NCBI GenBank assembly: GCA_963785125.1
Contig: CAWATU010000003.1
Location: 248,001 to 312,000, forward strand
Length of the DNA: 64,000 nucleotides
Source of the DNA: QHXN01 sp963785125
GTDB taxonomy: Bacteria > Acidobacteriota > Blastocatellia > Pyrinomonadales > Pyrinomonadaceae
Direction of reading: 5' to 3'
Part shown: positions 19,774 through 28,742 of the stretch, in pieces
Layout: each line of letters begins with the position of its first letter
Numbering within the stretch: position 1 is the first letter of the stretch
Notes under the pieces: generated by a model
Told to the model about the DNA's origin: nothing
Database searches by the model: none
What the model saw: only the letters and a program-made list of their open reading frames with translations
Made by a program: the position numbers and the translations under genes

Positions 19774-19858
19774 GTGTGCCGCCGTCGAAGCGTTGCCGGA
19801 TGAGAAAGCACTTGCAGCTTAATCGAGACCAACGTCGAAGGCAAAAGGTGCGACGGCG

Positions 19859-20197
19859 CTAGAAGAGCGAGCCCGTGATGTTGTACTTGAGGAGGCAGAG
19901 GAAGACGAGCGTGACGAAGAGGACGGCCGCGTTCAGGATGACGAGGCTGGAGAGTTGCTCGTCCCGGCGCCGTCGGCGGAGCTTGAAAGTGATCGTGACG
20001 AGGAGGATGAGCAGGACGGCCAAATCGAAGGCGAGCGATTGGCCGCGCGTCATCCAGTTGCTCACGGCGCCGTCGGTGTCGAATTGGACGGCGAGCCGCT
20101 CCGGTATCCTGTCCCACAGCAGCAGGTGGACGACCGCCAACAGCGGCAGCGAGAGCCACGGCAGAAAGGTTAACAGTCGCTCGGTCGAACTCTTCAT
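19859..20197 (-). CDS. DUF1648-like small membrane protein
   Basis: A 112-residue protein with three hydrophobic segments (residues about 8-26, 56-74 and 84-104). Between the first two lies WDRIPERLAVQFDTDGAVSNWM, quoted here only by its core IPERLAVQFDTDG, the typical loop of DUF1648 proteins, which are related to the front part of SdpI-type immunity/permease proteins. A run of Arg (RRRRR) follows the second helix. It is 18 nt from the next minus-strand gene (start 21526) and possibly co-transcribed with it. Function unknown. Confidence 0.65.
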   Translation of the reverse strand: MKSSTERLLTFLPWLSLPLLAVVHLLLWDRIPERLAVQFDTDGAVSNWMTRGQSLAFDLAVLLILLVTITFKLRRRRRDEQLSSLVILNAAVLFVTLVFLCLLKYNITGSLF

Positions 20198-20215
20198 GTG
20201 TCTTGCAGCCCTCCG

Positions 20216-21526
20216 CTAACGCTTACGCTCAAGCAGGACGCCGAACTCCTCTGAGACCATCCCCTCGCGCCCCTTGCCCGGCCTCGTGAACTTGAACCTG
20301 TCGGCGTCGAAGAGGGCGAGGACGACGAAGCCTTCGGCCGCGAGTCGGTTCAGCTCCTTCTGCGTCTCAGCCGACGCCGGGGCGAGCGCGGCCTCCAGAA
20401 CATTCTCGGTAGTGTTGCCGCGCGTCTGTAGCTCGAACCTCAACACACGGTACTCGCGCCGCGCGCCGTCAACGGCCGCGCCCTGCTCGAAGACAAGCGC
20501 GCGCTGCGTGCCGTTGGAGTCGGGGTAGGTCATGCGGAAGACGGCGCCGTTAGCTTGTAACTGTGCCAAATCCTCTTCGAACTCCTTCTTCGAGGGCTTC
20601 AGCCAGACGTAGCTGAGCGGCGCCGACGAGCCGGGGCGTCGATACATCAAGGCTATCTCGTAGTCGGCCAGCGCCAGCCTGAAGCCCTGCCGCGCCAGCT
20701 CGTTGACCTTCTTCGACAGCTCGTCGCGTCCCGAGAAGGTGTTGGAGCGGACGACGCGCACCTCCACACCGGCTTCGGCGAGCGCAGGCTCGGGCGGTTC
20801 GCGTTCGAGCAGTATCTCGATCTTTGAGAGCAGGCGCGCGGGGTAGAATCTTTCGGCCGCCTTCGCCCTGACGGCCTCTGTCAGGGCTTCATCGTTGCGC
20901 GCTCCGCCGCGCTCGCTGCGAACGTAGGCGTGCTCGCGCGGCGTCCCATCCCCCTTCCGCCTCTCGAAGAGGAAGAAGTCCCTGTAGTCGCAGCGGTTCA
21001 GGTTGAGCGGCGCGCAGTAGCTGTAGAGGAGCGAGTGCGCGGCGAGGCGGAAGCCCATCTTCACCAGCCGCGCGTACGTCCCTGCGAAGCCCGGTTTGAA
21101 GTAAGCCTCGCTCGCGGCCGTCTCCGTCCAGACGTACTCGGACTGGTACTTGTCTAGCGCGACGACCGCCGGGTCGCCCTTGAGGGAGGTGATGACCCTG
21201 TAGCCTTGCGCGCCCGCGCGGTTCAGGTGCTCGGCGAAGTTGTCGAAGGCCACGCGCCGTGCGAGGGTCAGCTCGTCGTCATTGCGTAGAGAGAAACTCC
21301 CTTCGTAGCGCGTCGCAAAGACCAGCCGGTATCTCTCCGCGTTCGGGTCGGGGACGAACTTCGGCTCCTCGGCCTGCGGCGGGCGCTCGGCCTCGGGCGT
21401 CGGGGTCGGCGACGGAGCGGGCTTACGCCCGGACTGCGCCGGGGCGTTCGGCGAGAGCGTTGCCGCGAGGATGAAGGCCGCGGCCAGTGCGAGCCAACTC
21501 ACTTGAAACTCTCTTCTGCCCTTCAT
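20216..21526 (-). CDS. Secreted protein of unknown function, Acidobacteria-type
   Basis: 436 residues with a signal peptide (hydrophobic stretch WLALAAAFILAATL, cleavage near APAQ), then a Pro/Thr/Glu-rich linker (PAPSPTPTPEAERP) and a folded part. In the folded part the same theme recurs about four times: a segment on a residue falling into 'AxxGYRV', 'KMGFRLAAHSLL', 'RQGFRLALADYE' and 'AEGFVVLALFDAD'. The spacing suggests a tandem alpha/beta domain of about 100 residues repeated within the protein. No enzyme motif recognised. The domain repeat is inferred from the recurring GF-x-L pattern only. Confidence 0.6.
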   Translation of the reverse strand: MKGRREFQVSWLALAAAFILAATLSPNAPAQSGRKPAPSPTPTPEAERPPQAEEPKFVPDPNAERYRLVFATRYEGSFSLRNDDELTLARRVAFDNFAEHLNRAGAQGYRVITSLKGDPAVVALDKYQSEYVWTETAASEAYFKPGFAGTYARLVKMGFRLAAHSLLYSYCAPLNLNRCDYRDFFLFERRKGDGTPREHAYVRSERGGARNDEALTEAVRAKAAERFYPARLLSKIEILLEREPPEPALAEAGVEVRVVRSNTFSGRDELSKKVNELARQGFRLALADYEIALMYRRPGSSAPLSYVWLKPSKKEFEEDLAQLQANGAVFRMTYPDSNGTQRALVFEQGAAVDGARREYRVLRFELQTRGNTTENVLEAALAPASAETQKELNRLAAEGFVVLALFDADRFKFTRPGKGREGMVSEEFGVLLERKR

Positions 21527-21547
21527 GTTCGTAACGCGTGCGTTGCT

Positions 21548-22279
21548 TCAGATCGGCCGCTCGTAGACGGAGACGTGCTTCTCGCTCTTCGCGTCGAAGG
21601 GCCCGCGTCGCCAGTCGCCCCAACGCGCGCGCGGTCGCAGGCTCGCGAGGCGTGCCATCAAGTCCAGCTCCGAAGGCCACGCGTAACGCACCTCGACAGG
21701 GAAGACGCGCGCGCCGCCTTCGTTGAAGACGACGTGCCGGCTCTTGAGCTTCTGCCCCGTGGGGTCGTGTTCGTAGACTCTGATGCCGACACGGTCGTCC
21801 GTCATGTGCAGGAGGCGCACGCCGCGTCCCGCGCTCAACTGCGCGAGGTCTGGGACGAAGGCTTCGACGACGAACGCCCCACCCGGCGCGAGCCGCGCGG
21901 CGACGTTGCGGAAGCAGCGCAACTGCTCCTCCTGCGTCTGCAACGCGAAGAGTGTGTTGTAGACGACGTAGACGAGTGAGAACTCGCCCTCCACAGACAC
22001 GTCCGCGAAGTCTCCCAACGTCACCGGCAGAGACTCACCGCCCGGCTTGGCCCTGAGCGCCGCCAACATCTCCGGCGAAGCGTCGATGCCGTGTACTTCG
22101 ACGCCCCTCGCTGCCAGCGGCAGCGCCACCATCCCCGTCCCGATGCCCAGTTCGAGCACACGCCCGCCGCCCGCCAACTCCTCCAACACGTCAACGGCCG
22201 CCTCGTCGAAATAACCGAACCACTGGTCATACACGTCGGCGCAGCGCTGGTTGTAAGTCTCTTCCACTTTATCTTCCAT
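21548..22279 (-). CDS. Class I SAM-dependent methyltransferase
   Basis: A 243-residue protein. The SAM-binding motif I reads VLELGIGTGMVALPLAARG near residue 43, with the acidic motif II in VHGIDASPEML, and motif post-II LPVTLGDFADV follows. It belongs to the large UbiE/Tam-like group; the substrate is not indicated. The ATG at 22279 is chosen; a GTG two codons upstream is possible. It directly follows the hemE-hemH-hemY genes on the same strand with a 15-nt gap, so it may be on the same transcript. Confidence 0.8.
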   Translation of the reverse strand: MEDKVEETYNQRCADVYDQWFGYFDEAAVDVLEELAGGGRVLELGIGTGMVALPLAARGVEVHGIDASPEMLAALRAKPGGESLPVTLGDFADVSVEGEFSLVYVVYNTLFALQTQEEQLRCFRNVAARLAPGGAFVVEAFVPDLAQLSAGRGVRLLHMTDDRVGIRVYEHDPTGQKLKSRHVVFNEGGARVFPVEVRYAWPSELDLMARLASLRPRARWGDWRRGPFDAKSEKHVSVYERPI

Positions 22280-22294
22280 AGGCACCGGGGGAGT

Positions 22295-23763
22295 TTAGAG
22301 TTTAGCAGAGGCGAGAGCTTTCGAGATGGCTTCGGCCGCCGCCTCGCCGCCGCGGACGCAGTCGGGCAGTCCCGCGCCTTCGTAGGCGTTGCCGCAGAGG
22401 GCGAGGGCCGGGAGGCGGCCGGCCAGTTCGCGTATGCGCGCGACGCGCGCAGAGTGGCCGAGGTGATACTGCGCCATCGAGCGCGGCCAACGTTCGACGT
22501 GTGCGAAGAGCGGCGGGGCTTCGACGCCGAGCAGGTCGCGGAGGTCTCGGCAGACGGCCGTCGTCATGCGCTCTTCGTCAAGCTCGAACATGTCGGGTTG
22601 GAGCGCGCCGCCGACGAAGGCGCGCAGAAGGGCGTGGCCCGCGGGTGCGCGGGAGGGGAACTTGACGCTGCTGAAGGTGCAGGCCAGCGTCGCGCGGCGC
22701 TCGACGAAGGGGACGACGAAGCCGAAGCCGTCGAGCGGGTGCGTGATGTCCGCGCGCCTGTAGGCGAGATTGACCGTCGCGGTCGAGGCGTAGGGTATCG
22801 CGTCCAAGCTCGTCGGAGAGCGCGTCTTCGACCTCGCGCAGCAGACGCGCCGCGGAGTATGCGGGCAGCGCGAGGCAGACGGCGTCGGCCTCTAACGTCT
22901 CTCCGCCATCGGTCGTCAAAGACCAGCGGCGCGCGCCGCCTTCGGGCCGCAGCGATGCGACCTCGCGTGTTCAGACGGACGCATCCCTCGGGCAGACGCG
23001 CGGCCAGCGCGTCTGTGAGCACCTGCACGCCTTCGTCGAAGGAGAGGAAGAGGCTGTAGCGCGCGCCGCTCGCGCCGCGGCCGTGTCGCGCGTCGGCGCC
23101 GGCGCGGCGTCCCGCCCTCCACATCGAGAGAATGAGGCTGCGGTCGCGCCGCTCCATCTCAAGGAAGCGCGGCATCGTCGCGCGCAGTGAGAGCACTTCC
23201 GGGTCGGCCGTGTAAATGCCGCCGACCATCGGCTGCGCCATGCGCTCCAGCGCCTCGCGGCCGAAGCGGCGGCGGACGAAGGCGGCGAGGCTCTCGTCGT
23301 CGCGCCCGTTCGCGCCCTTGCGCCGCGGCAGCAAGAGGTCGAGCGCCATGCGCGCCTTGCCGCGCCAGGTGAAGATGTCCGTCGTGAGGAAGGGGAGCAT
23401 CCGCGATGGCGCGAGCAGTTGGAAGCCCTCGGGCGTCGGCCGCAGTCGCCCGCCGCGCACGACGAAGCTACGCCGGTGCTGCTCGTTCGTCCCCGTGATG
23501 CGTTCGGCGAGGCCGAGGCGCTTTGCGAGCGCGAGCGCCTCGGGCTTCTCGGAGATGAAGGAGTCTGGGCCGCCCTCGATCAGAAACCCTTCGCGGCGGT
23601 GCGTGCGCACCGTCCCGCCCGTACGGCCGGAGGCTTCGAGCAGGACGACTTCGATTTGATTCTCTTCCGACTGCAACTCGACGAGCCGGTGCGCCGCGGC
23701 GAGGCCGCTGACGCCTCCGCCGACGATGACTACGCGCCGACGATGTGTCGAACTCTCGCTCAT
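22295..23763 (-). CDS. hemY: Protoporphyrinogen/coproporphyrinogen oxidase, FAD type (frame-broken)
   Basis: Oxygen-dependent FAD enzyme of late haem synthesis, of the HemY/HemG (CgoX) type. The N-terminal dinucleotide motif reads VVIVGGGVSGLAAAHRL, followed by LLEASGRTGGTVRT and the GPDSFI segment. MAQPMVGGIYTADPEVLSLR near residue 180 is typical of the family. The middle and C-terminal parts (EADAVCLALPAYSAARLL, then HPLDGFGFVVP, then LALCGNAYEGAGLPDCV) sit in two other frames, with changes near 22945 and 22810. It is the last of three haem genes, 3 nt after hemH. Whether protoporphyrinogen or coproporphyrinogen is the substrate depends on the pathway and cannot be seen here. Confidence 0.85.
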
Positions 23764-23766
23764 GCT

Positions 23767-24820
23767 CTACGGTCGGCCCGCCGCGGGAGTGGCCCCGGGA
23801 CGCGACATTCCGATGCCCGACAGGCAACAGTCAATCGGGCAGACATCATGTGAAGGCGCGAACCCGCCCAATGCGCGGCGCGGGACGGTCGGGTCGAGCC
23901 GCTCGTTTATCAGCTCACGAATCATGCGGACGAACTCGGGATGCGTGCCGACCGTCGCGGCGCGAATCATGTTGAGGCCGATCTCTTCCGAGACCTGCCG
24001 CGCCTCCGTGTCGAGGTCGTAGAGCACCTCCATGTGGTCGGAGATGAAGCCGACCGGCGCGACAACCACGTCGCGCGACGCCCTCGCCCTTGAGCGCGCG
24101 CAGGTGGTCGCAGATGTCCGGCTCGAGCCACGGCTGCGTCGGCGGCCCCGAGCGGCTCTGGAAGACGAGACGCCAGTGCTCGGCGCCCGCGCCATCGGCT
24201 GATGAGGCGGCAGGTCTCAAGCAACTGACGCTCGTAGTCGCAGCCCGCGGCCATCGCGGCGGGGACGCTGTGCGCCGTGAAGGCCACGCGCGCTGACGAG
24301 CGCCTCTCTTCGGGAATCTGTCCGAGCGCGGCGCGCAAATTCTCGACGTTCGGCCCGACGAATCCGGGGTGGTTGTAGAAGGCACGCAGCTTCTCGACGC
24401 GCGGCGCGCCCTTCGCCCACGGCCTCGCGCGCGCGCTCGATGTCTTCGCGGTACTGGCGGCAGCCCGAGTAGGAACTGTAGGCCGAGGTGATGAAGGCGA
24501 GCGCGCTGCTGACCCCGTCGTCGCGCATCTGCCGGAGCGTGTCGGCCAGCAGCGGGTGCCAGTTGCGATTGCCCCAGTAGACGGGCAGGCGCGGGCCGTT
24601 CACTTTCGAGTAACTGTTCGAGCGCGGCAATCAACCGCCGGTTCTGTCCGTTGATGGGGCTCACGCCGCCGAACAGCTCGTAGTGGTGCGCGACCTCGCG
24701 TATGCGCGACTCGGGGACGTTGCGTCCGCGCAGGACGTTCGAGAGGAAGGGCATCACGTCGTCCATCCCCTCGGGGCCGCCGAAGGAGACGACGAGCAGC
24801 GCGTCATACGGTTGATTCAT
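23767..24820 (-). CDS. hemH: Ferrochelatase (frame-broken)
   Basis: Inserts ferrous iron into the porphyrin. The N-terminus (LLVVSFGGPEGMDDVMPFL) and HYELFGGVSPINGQNR are standard. LPVYWGNRNWHPLLADTLRQ, AFITSAYSSYSGCRQYREDI, the active-site VAFTAHSVP and the second site VVVAPVGFISDHMEVLYD follow, but in successive frames. Changes are required near 24605, 24415, 24190 and 24085. The C-terminus carries CPIDCC, a Cys-rich tail reminiscent of ferrochelatases that bind a 2Fe-2S cluster. It lies 12 nt after hemE. All catalytic elements are present, so the breaks are more likely consensus errors than decay. Confidence 0.87.
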
Positions 24821-24832
24821 CGGGTCGGGTCT

Positions 24833-25918
24833 CTACCTCTGGCTCAGCTCGTGGACGGCTTCCACTAAAGCGACGACGTTCTCGACGGGCGTCTCGGGGA
24901 GAATGCCGTGGCCGAGGTTGAAGATGTGGCCGGGGCGGTTTGCCGCCTGGTCTAAAATATCCTTAGCGCGTCGGCGGACGACCTCGGGGTTGGTGAAGAG
25001 CGCGATGGAGTCGAAGTTCCCCTGCACGGCCACGTCGCCGAGCCGCGCCCAGGCTTCGTCGAGCCGCACGCGCCAGTCGAGGCCGATCACGTCGCCGCCG
25101 GCCTCCTTCTGAAGTTCGAGCAAGCTGCCCGTGCCCGTGCCGAAGTGGATGACGGGGACGCCGGGCGTTACGTTCCTGATGACTTCGCGCGTGTGCGGCA
25201 GGACGTACTCGCGGTAGTCTCCGGGCGAGAGCGCGCCGACCCACGAGTCGAAAATCTGGACGGCCTGCGCGCCCGCCTCGACCTGCGCGTTGAGGTACTG
25301 CGAGAGCGCACGCGCGATCTTCGACATCAGCGCGTGCCACGCGCCGGGGTCTGTGTACATCAGGCGCTTGGTGTTGATGTAGTTCTTCGAGCCGCCGCCC
25401 TCGCAGATGTAAGAGGCGAGCGTGAAGGGGGCGCCGCAGAATCCGATGAGCGGAAGGTTGGGCCGAAGCTCGCGCCGCGTGATGCGGATGGCCTCGTAGA
25501 CGTAGTCGAGCGAAGAGACATCTTCGACCTCGCGGATGCGTTCAACGTCCGCAGCCGTGCGGACGGGGTTGTGGATGACCGGGCCTTCGCCCTTTGCGAA
25601 TTCGAGTTCGAGCCCCATCGGCTCGATGATGAGGAGGATGTCGGCGAAGATGATGGCGGCGTCCACGCCCAGGCGGTGCGCGGCGTAGACGGTGATCTCG
25701 GAGGCGACCTCGGGCTGCTTGCACATTTCGAGGAAGGAGTATTGGGCGCGCACGTCGCGGTACTCCTTCATGTAGCGCCCGGCCTGACGCATCAGCCAGA
25801 CTGGCGTGTGCGGCACCTGCTCGCGCCGGCACGCGCGCATGAAGGTGCTGTCGCGCAGCTCCTCGGTCATTTTGAACCCGCCGCCGCTCGTTCTCGCTTC
25901 GCTCATCCTGCCGCTCAA
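24833..25918 (-). CDS. hemE: Uroporphyrinogen decarboxylase
   Basis: Converts uroporphyrinogen III to coproporphyrinogen III. Family signatures: PVWLMRQAGRYMKEYR near residue 40 (the Arg residues that bind the substrate carboxylates), LIGFCGAPFTLASYICEG near residue 155 and VIHFGTGTGSLL near residue 255. Length is normal and the frame is intact. The first codon given is a TTG at 25918 behind GAGAGGAA; ATG codons at 25906 and 25870 are alternatives, and the conserved part begins after the last of these. First gene of a hemE-hemH-hemY unit, with a good promoter just upstream. Confidence 0.94.
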   Translation of the reverse strand: MSGRMSEARTSGGGFKMTEELRDSTFMRACRREQVPHTPVWLMRQAGRYMKEYRDVRAQYSFLEMCKQPEVASEITVYAAHRLGVDAAIIFADILLIIEPMGLELEFAKGEGPVIHNPVRTAADVERIREVEDVSSLDYVYEAIRITRRELRPNLPLIGFCGAPFTLASYICEGGGSKNYINTKRLMYTDPGAWHALMSKIARALSQYLNAQVEAGAQAVQIFDSWVGALSPGDYREYVLPHTREVIRNVTPGVPVIHFGTGTGSLLELQKEAGGDVIGLDWRVRLDEAWARLGDVAVQGNFDSIALFTNPEVVRRRAKDILDQAANRPGHIFNLGHGILPETPVENVVALVEAVHELSQR

Positions 25919-25950
25919 ATTCCTCTCCCGGTCGGTCTTCGCGCGCGGTC

Positions 25951-25980
25951 AATATAGCAGTTGCGCACTTGGCTCCCCAA
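25951..25980 (-). promoter_or_regulatory. Candidate sigma-70 promoter of the hem genes
   Basis: On the minus strand TTGGGG (complement of 25975-25980) and TATATT (complement of 25951-25956) are 18 bp apart, with TGC before the -10 giving an extended -10. The same AATATAGCAG string recurs upstream of the subtilisin gene at 59022. Confidence 0.6.
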
Positions 25981-26021
25981 AGGGGCGCGGGTTTTAAGCC
26001 CAAGATTCCGGGGCATTTATC

Positions 26022-26030
26022 TGTTAAAAT
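26022..26030 (+). promoter_or_regulatory. Candidate extended -10 promoter of the sigma factor gene
   Basis: TGTTAAAAT is an extended -10 element (TG-n-TAAAAT) about 50 nt before the sigma factor start. No good -35 is present, so an alternative sigma or activator could also be involved. Confidence 0.4.
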
Positions 26031-26082
26031 TTACTGCCATGAAACCGGGCCCGGCGGTGTTTAGGTGGTTGAGAGTGGCCGA

Positions 26083-26658
26083 ATGAGCGAACGAGCGGCA
26101 GAAGCTTTGATTAACTCAGTGCCAGAGACGGTTCAGGCGGCGCAGGCGGCCCCCAGCTTCGACGAAGCTTTCACCCTGCACCACCGCGCCGTCTTCCGCG
26201 CCGCCTACGCGCTCGTCCGCGACGCGGGGCTGGCCGAGGACGTGACCCAGGAGGTCTTCCTCAAGCTCTATCAGCACATCGGCTCGCTGAAGGATGAGGA
26301 GCACGTGCGGCCGTGGCTGCTGCGCGTGGCGTCGAACACGGCGCTCAACGCCATCCGCAGCCGCGGACGCTCGGGCGCGCGCGAAGAGGAGTTCGCGGTC
26401 GGCGCTACAGTCGGCGGCTCCGGCCCGGTCGGCATCGAGGCCGACTACGAACGCCGGACGGAGATTGAAGAGGCGCGGCGCGCGCTCGCGCAGATCAAGG
26501 AGCCGATGCGCAGTTGTCTCCTGCTCAAGCAGCAGGGGCTCTCCTACAAAGAGATTGCGCAGACGCTCTCGGTCAACGAGGCGAACGTGGGGAGTTTGAT
26601 CGCGCGCGGGCGGAAAGAGTTCACGAGGGTCTACGGGAAGATCGGAGGACGCCGATGA
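26083..26658 (+). CDS. ECF-type RNA polymerase sigma factor
   Basis: A 191-residue sigma-70 family protein of the extracytoplasmic-function class. Region 2 is visible as AFTLHHRAVFRAAYALV and AEDVTQEVFLKLYQHI (about residues 40-75), with VRPWLLRVASNTALNAIRS after it. Region 4 is seen as KEPMRSCLLLKQQGLSYKEI and VNEANVGSLIARGRKEF near the C-terminus. The ATG at 26083 is preferred; a GTG at 26065 would add six residues. The stop overlaps the anti-sigma start (ATGA), so the pair is co-translated. The partners downstream suggest it controls envelope proteins. Confidence 0.9.
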   Translation: MSERAAEALINSVPETVQAAQAAPSFDEAFTLHHRAVFRAAYALVRDAGLAEDVTQEVFLKLYQHIGSLKDEEHVRPWLLRVASNTALNAIRSRGRSGAREEEFAVGATVGGSGPVGIEADYERRTEIEEARRALAQIKEPMRSCLLLKQQGLSYKEIAQTLSVNEANVGSLIARGRKEFTRVYGKIGGRR

Positions 26659-27551
26659 CGGACAGACATTTGGACGACGGACTAATACAGGCTTACATCG
26701 ACGGCGAACTCTCCCGAGAACACGCAGCTTCAACGGCGGCGCACCTCGCCGCGTGCGAGACGTGCTCCGCGGCGCTCGCCGAAGGCCAGGACGAGTCCTC
26801 CTTCTTCGCGACCGCGTTCGCGCCCGACGACGCGTTGAGCGTGCCGACCGCAACGCTGCGCGCACGCCTCAACGCCGCCGTCGCGCAGCTCGAAACCTCT
26901 TCGGAGTCAGAACAGCAGCACTCTCAAGTTCGGCGCTCCGGGGGCTTCCTGGCTTCATTCGCAGGGCTGTTCAACTTTACACCGCGCGCGGCCGCCGCCT
27001 TCGCCGCTCTTCTCGTGGCCGTCGCCGCCGGAATCATCTACATCTCATCCCAGAAGTCGCGGCAGACGACCAACACGCAGGAGCTTGCTCAGACGACCAA
27101 CCCGACACCCGCGCCCCCGCCCGCTGTGAAGACGACGCCCGAGAACGTCGAACCGAAGTCCCACGCGCCCATCGAGCAGGGGAGCGGCGGCGGCCCGACT
27201 GTCGTCCCAGCCAAACACGGCACGCGCGGCAACGTGAGGCGACAGCCCGCCGCGCCGCGCGCGCCGAAGGAAGAGGCGCTGCCGGGCGAGAAGGCGTACC
27301 AGACGGCCATCGCCTCGCTGGAGAAGACGATCAAGCAGGGCGGCGACGAGACGCTGCGGCCCGCGGTGCGCGCCGACTACGAGCGCAACCTCGCGCTCAT
27401 CGACAGCGCCATCGCACAGACGCGGCAGGTCGCCGCGCGGAACCCGAAGGACAAGGACGCCGTGGGCTTCCTGATGTCTGTCTACCAGAGCAAGGTCGAG
27501 CTTCTGGCTCGCGTCGCAGACCAGGCGCAGGTCGCCACGCTCGGGCGTTAG
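26655..27551 (+). CDS. Zinc-finger anti-sigma factor, membrane-anchored
   Basis: 298 residues. The N-terminal zf-HC2 type motif reads HLAACETC near residue 33, preceded by LIQAYIDGELS, the standard ECF-binding anti-sigma domain. One membrane helix (AAFAALLVAVAAGIIYI, about residues 115-132) places the rest outside the cytoplasm. This outer part has a Pro/Thr linker and a C-terminal alpha-helical domain (from about residue 215) that is common in acidobacterial anti-sigma factors. It overlaps the sigma gene by 4 nt. Its stop codon lies inside the direct repeat that follows. Confidence 0.88.
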   Translation: MTDRHLDDGLIQAYIDGELSREHAASTAAHLAACETCSAALAEGQDESSFFATAFAPDDALSVPTATLRARLNAAVAQLETSSESEQQHSQVRRSGGFLASFAGLFNFTPRAAAAFAALLVAVAAGIIYISSQKSRQTTNTQELAQTTNPTPAPPPAVKTTPENVEPKSHAPIEQGSGGGPTVVPAKHGTRGNVRRQPAAPRAPKEEALPGEKAYQTAIASLEKTIKQGGDETLRPAVRADYERNLALIDSAIAQTRQVAARNPKDKDAVGFLMSVYQSKVELLARVADQAQVATLGR

Positions 27552-27589
27552 ACTCTTTATACTTGTTAGACTCTTGATACTCGATAGAC
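27548..27589. repeat. 18-nt direct repeat after the anti-sigma gene
   Basis: TTAGACTCTTTATACTTG (27548-27565) is followed without gap by TTAGACTCTTGATACTCG (27566-27583) and the partial copy ATAGAC. The anti-sigma stop codon is in the first unit. Its position before the DUF4097 genes would also suit a regulatory site, but no promoter of known class is recognised. Confidence 0.75.
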
Positions 27590-27606
27590 GGTCGGAATCA
27601 TACGCG

Positions 27607-28728
27607 ATGAAGTTTTCACTGTTGATACTACTCTTCGCCCTCGCGCTCGCCGCCGCGCCGCGGGCCGCCGCGCAGCAGCGGCCATCCACTGCGCAGGGCG
27701 AGGCCGAGGCCGGAGAGTCCGCGCTCGAACGGCGCGCGGACGCCGAAGCCGGCGCGGTTGTCTCGCTCTGCGTCAACGAGGGCGACGTGATCGTGCGCGG
27801 TTGGGATCGCAACGAGGTGCGCGCCCGCATCGAGGGCGAGGGAACGCTGCGGCTCCTGACGCCGAACGTGCGGCCTGCGCCGCGCGTCGAGGTGCGCGTC
27901 TCCGAGGGGCGGGACGCCGATCTGAGCAGGGGCCGTTGCGGCTCGAATCAGACGGTCGAGCTGACCGTCCCACGTGGCGCGACCGTCGAGGTCGAGGCGC
28001 AGTCCGGGCGCGTCGAGGTGACGGACGTGGGCGAGGCGCGCATCAAAGTCTTTAGCGGCGACGTGGAGGTGCGCCGGATCACGCGCGCGGCCCAGGTCTC
28101 TTGCATGAGCGGCGACGTATCCATCTCTGACTCCGCGGGGCCGGTGCGCGTGAACACCGTCAGCGGCGACGTGGAGGCGCGCAACCTGCGCACGACCTCG
28201 GCCGGCGACGACCTGGAGGCCAAGTCCGTGAGCGGCGACGTGACGATTGAAGGCGTCCGTCACGGCAACGTCACGGGTGAGACTACCAGCGGGCAGGTAC
28301 TCTACACGGGCGCGCTCGCGCGCGGCGGCTCCTACGACTTCCGCACCATCTCGGGCGACGTGACGATGGAACTGCCGGCCAACGCCTCCTTCAACCTGCA
28401 CGCGAAGGTCGTCGTCAGCGGCGAGATCGTCACAGACTTCCCCGTCAGGACAATCGGCACCCCTGCCCCGGCCGGCACACACGGCTCGACGAGCATCGGC
28501 GCCCCCGTCACCGCGACCGCGACGCCGCCGCGCCCGCTTGGGCCGCCGGTGCCCGGCGTCGAGATGCCGCCCGCGCCACCCGCGCCGCCCGCGCCCGCCA
28601 GGAAGGGGCCGAAGGTCAAGGTTCATAAGGAGCAGGAGTCCGCGCGGCTCGACGGCACGGTCGGCACCGGCGACGCTGTCGTCAATCTCAGTTCTTTCAG
28701 CGGCTCGCTGCACCTGATAAAACGCTAA
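27607..28728 (+). CDS. Secreted DUF4097 family protein (SGDV-type turns)
   Basis: 373 residues with a signal peptide (SLLILLFALALAAAP, cleavage after AAAQ). The body is a DUF4097 repeat domain, predicted right-handed beta-helix-like, in which the turn S-G-D-V recurs about every 20 residues (FSGDVEVR, MSGDVSIS, VSGDVEAR, VSGDVTIE, ISGDVTME). A Pro-rich stretch (APPAPPAPPAPARK) precedes a short C-terminal block. ATG 27607 is chosen over an upstream in-frame ATG at 27574, because the signal peptide begins there. Such proteins are common in this phylum. Their role is not established; a cell-surface scaffold is possible. Confidence 0.85.
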   Translation: MKFSLLILLFALALAAAPRAAAQQRPSTAQGEAEAGESALERRADAEAGAVVSLCVNEGDVIVRGWDRNEVRARIEGEGTLRLLTPNVRPAPRVEVRVSEGRDADLSRGRCGSNQTVELTVPRGATVEVEAQSGRVEVTDVGEARIKVFSGDVEVRRITRAAQVSCMSGDVSISDSAGPVRVNTVSGDVEARNLRTTSAGDDLEAKSVSGDVTIEGVRHGNVTGETTSGQVLYTGALARGGSYDFRTISGDVTMELPANASFNLHAKVVVSGEIVTDFPVRTIGTPAPAGTHGSTSIGAPVTATATPPRPLGPPVPGVEMPPAPPAPPAPARKGPKVKVHKEQESARLDGTVGTGDAVVNLSSFSGSLHLIKR

Positions 28729-28742
28729 GGCAGAAGGATATG

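Noticed and set aside
19774..19858. Possible small gene between the flavoprotein and the DUF1648-like gene
   Set aside because: Only 85 nt without a convincing start, ribosome binding site or protein-like composition.
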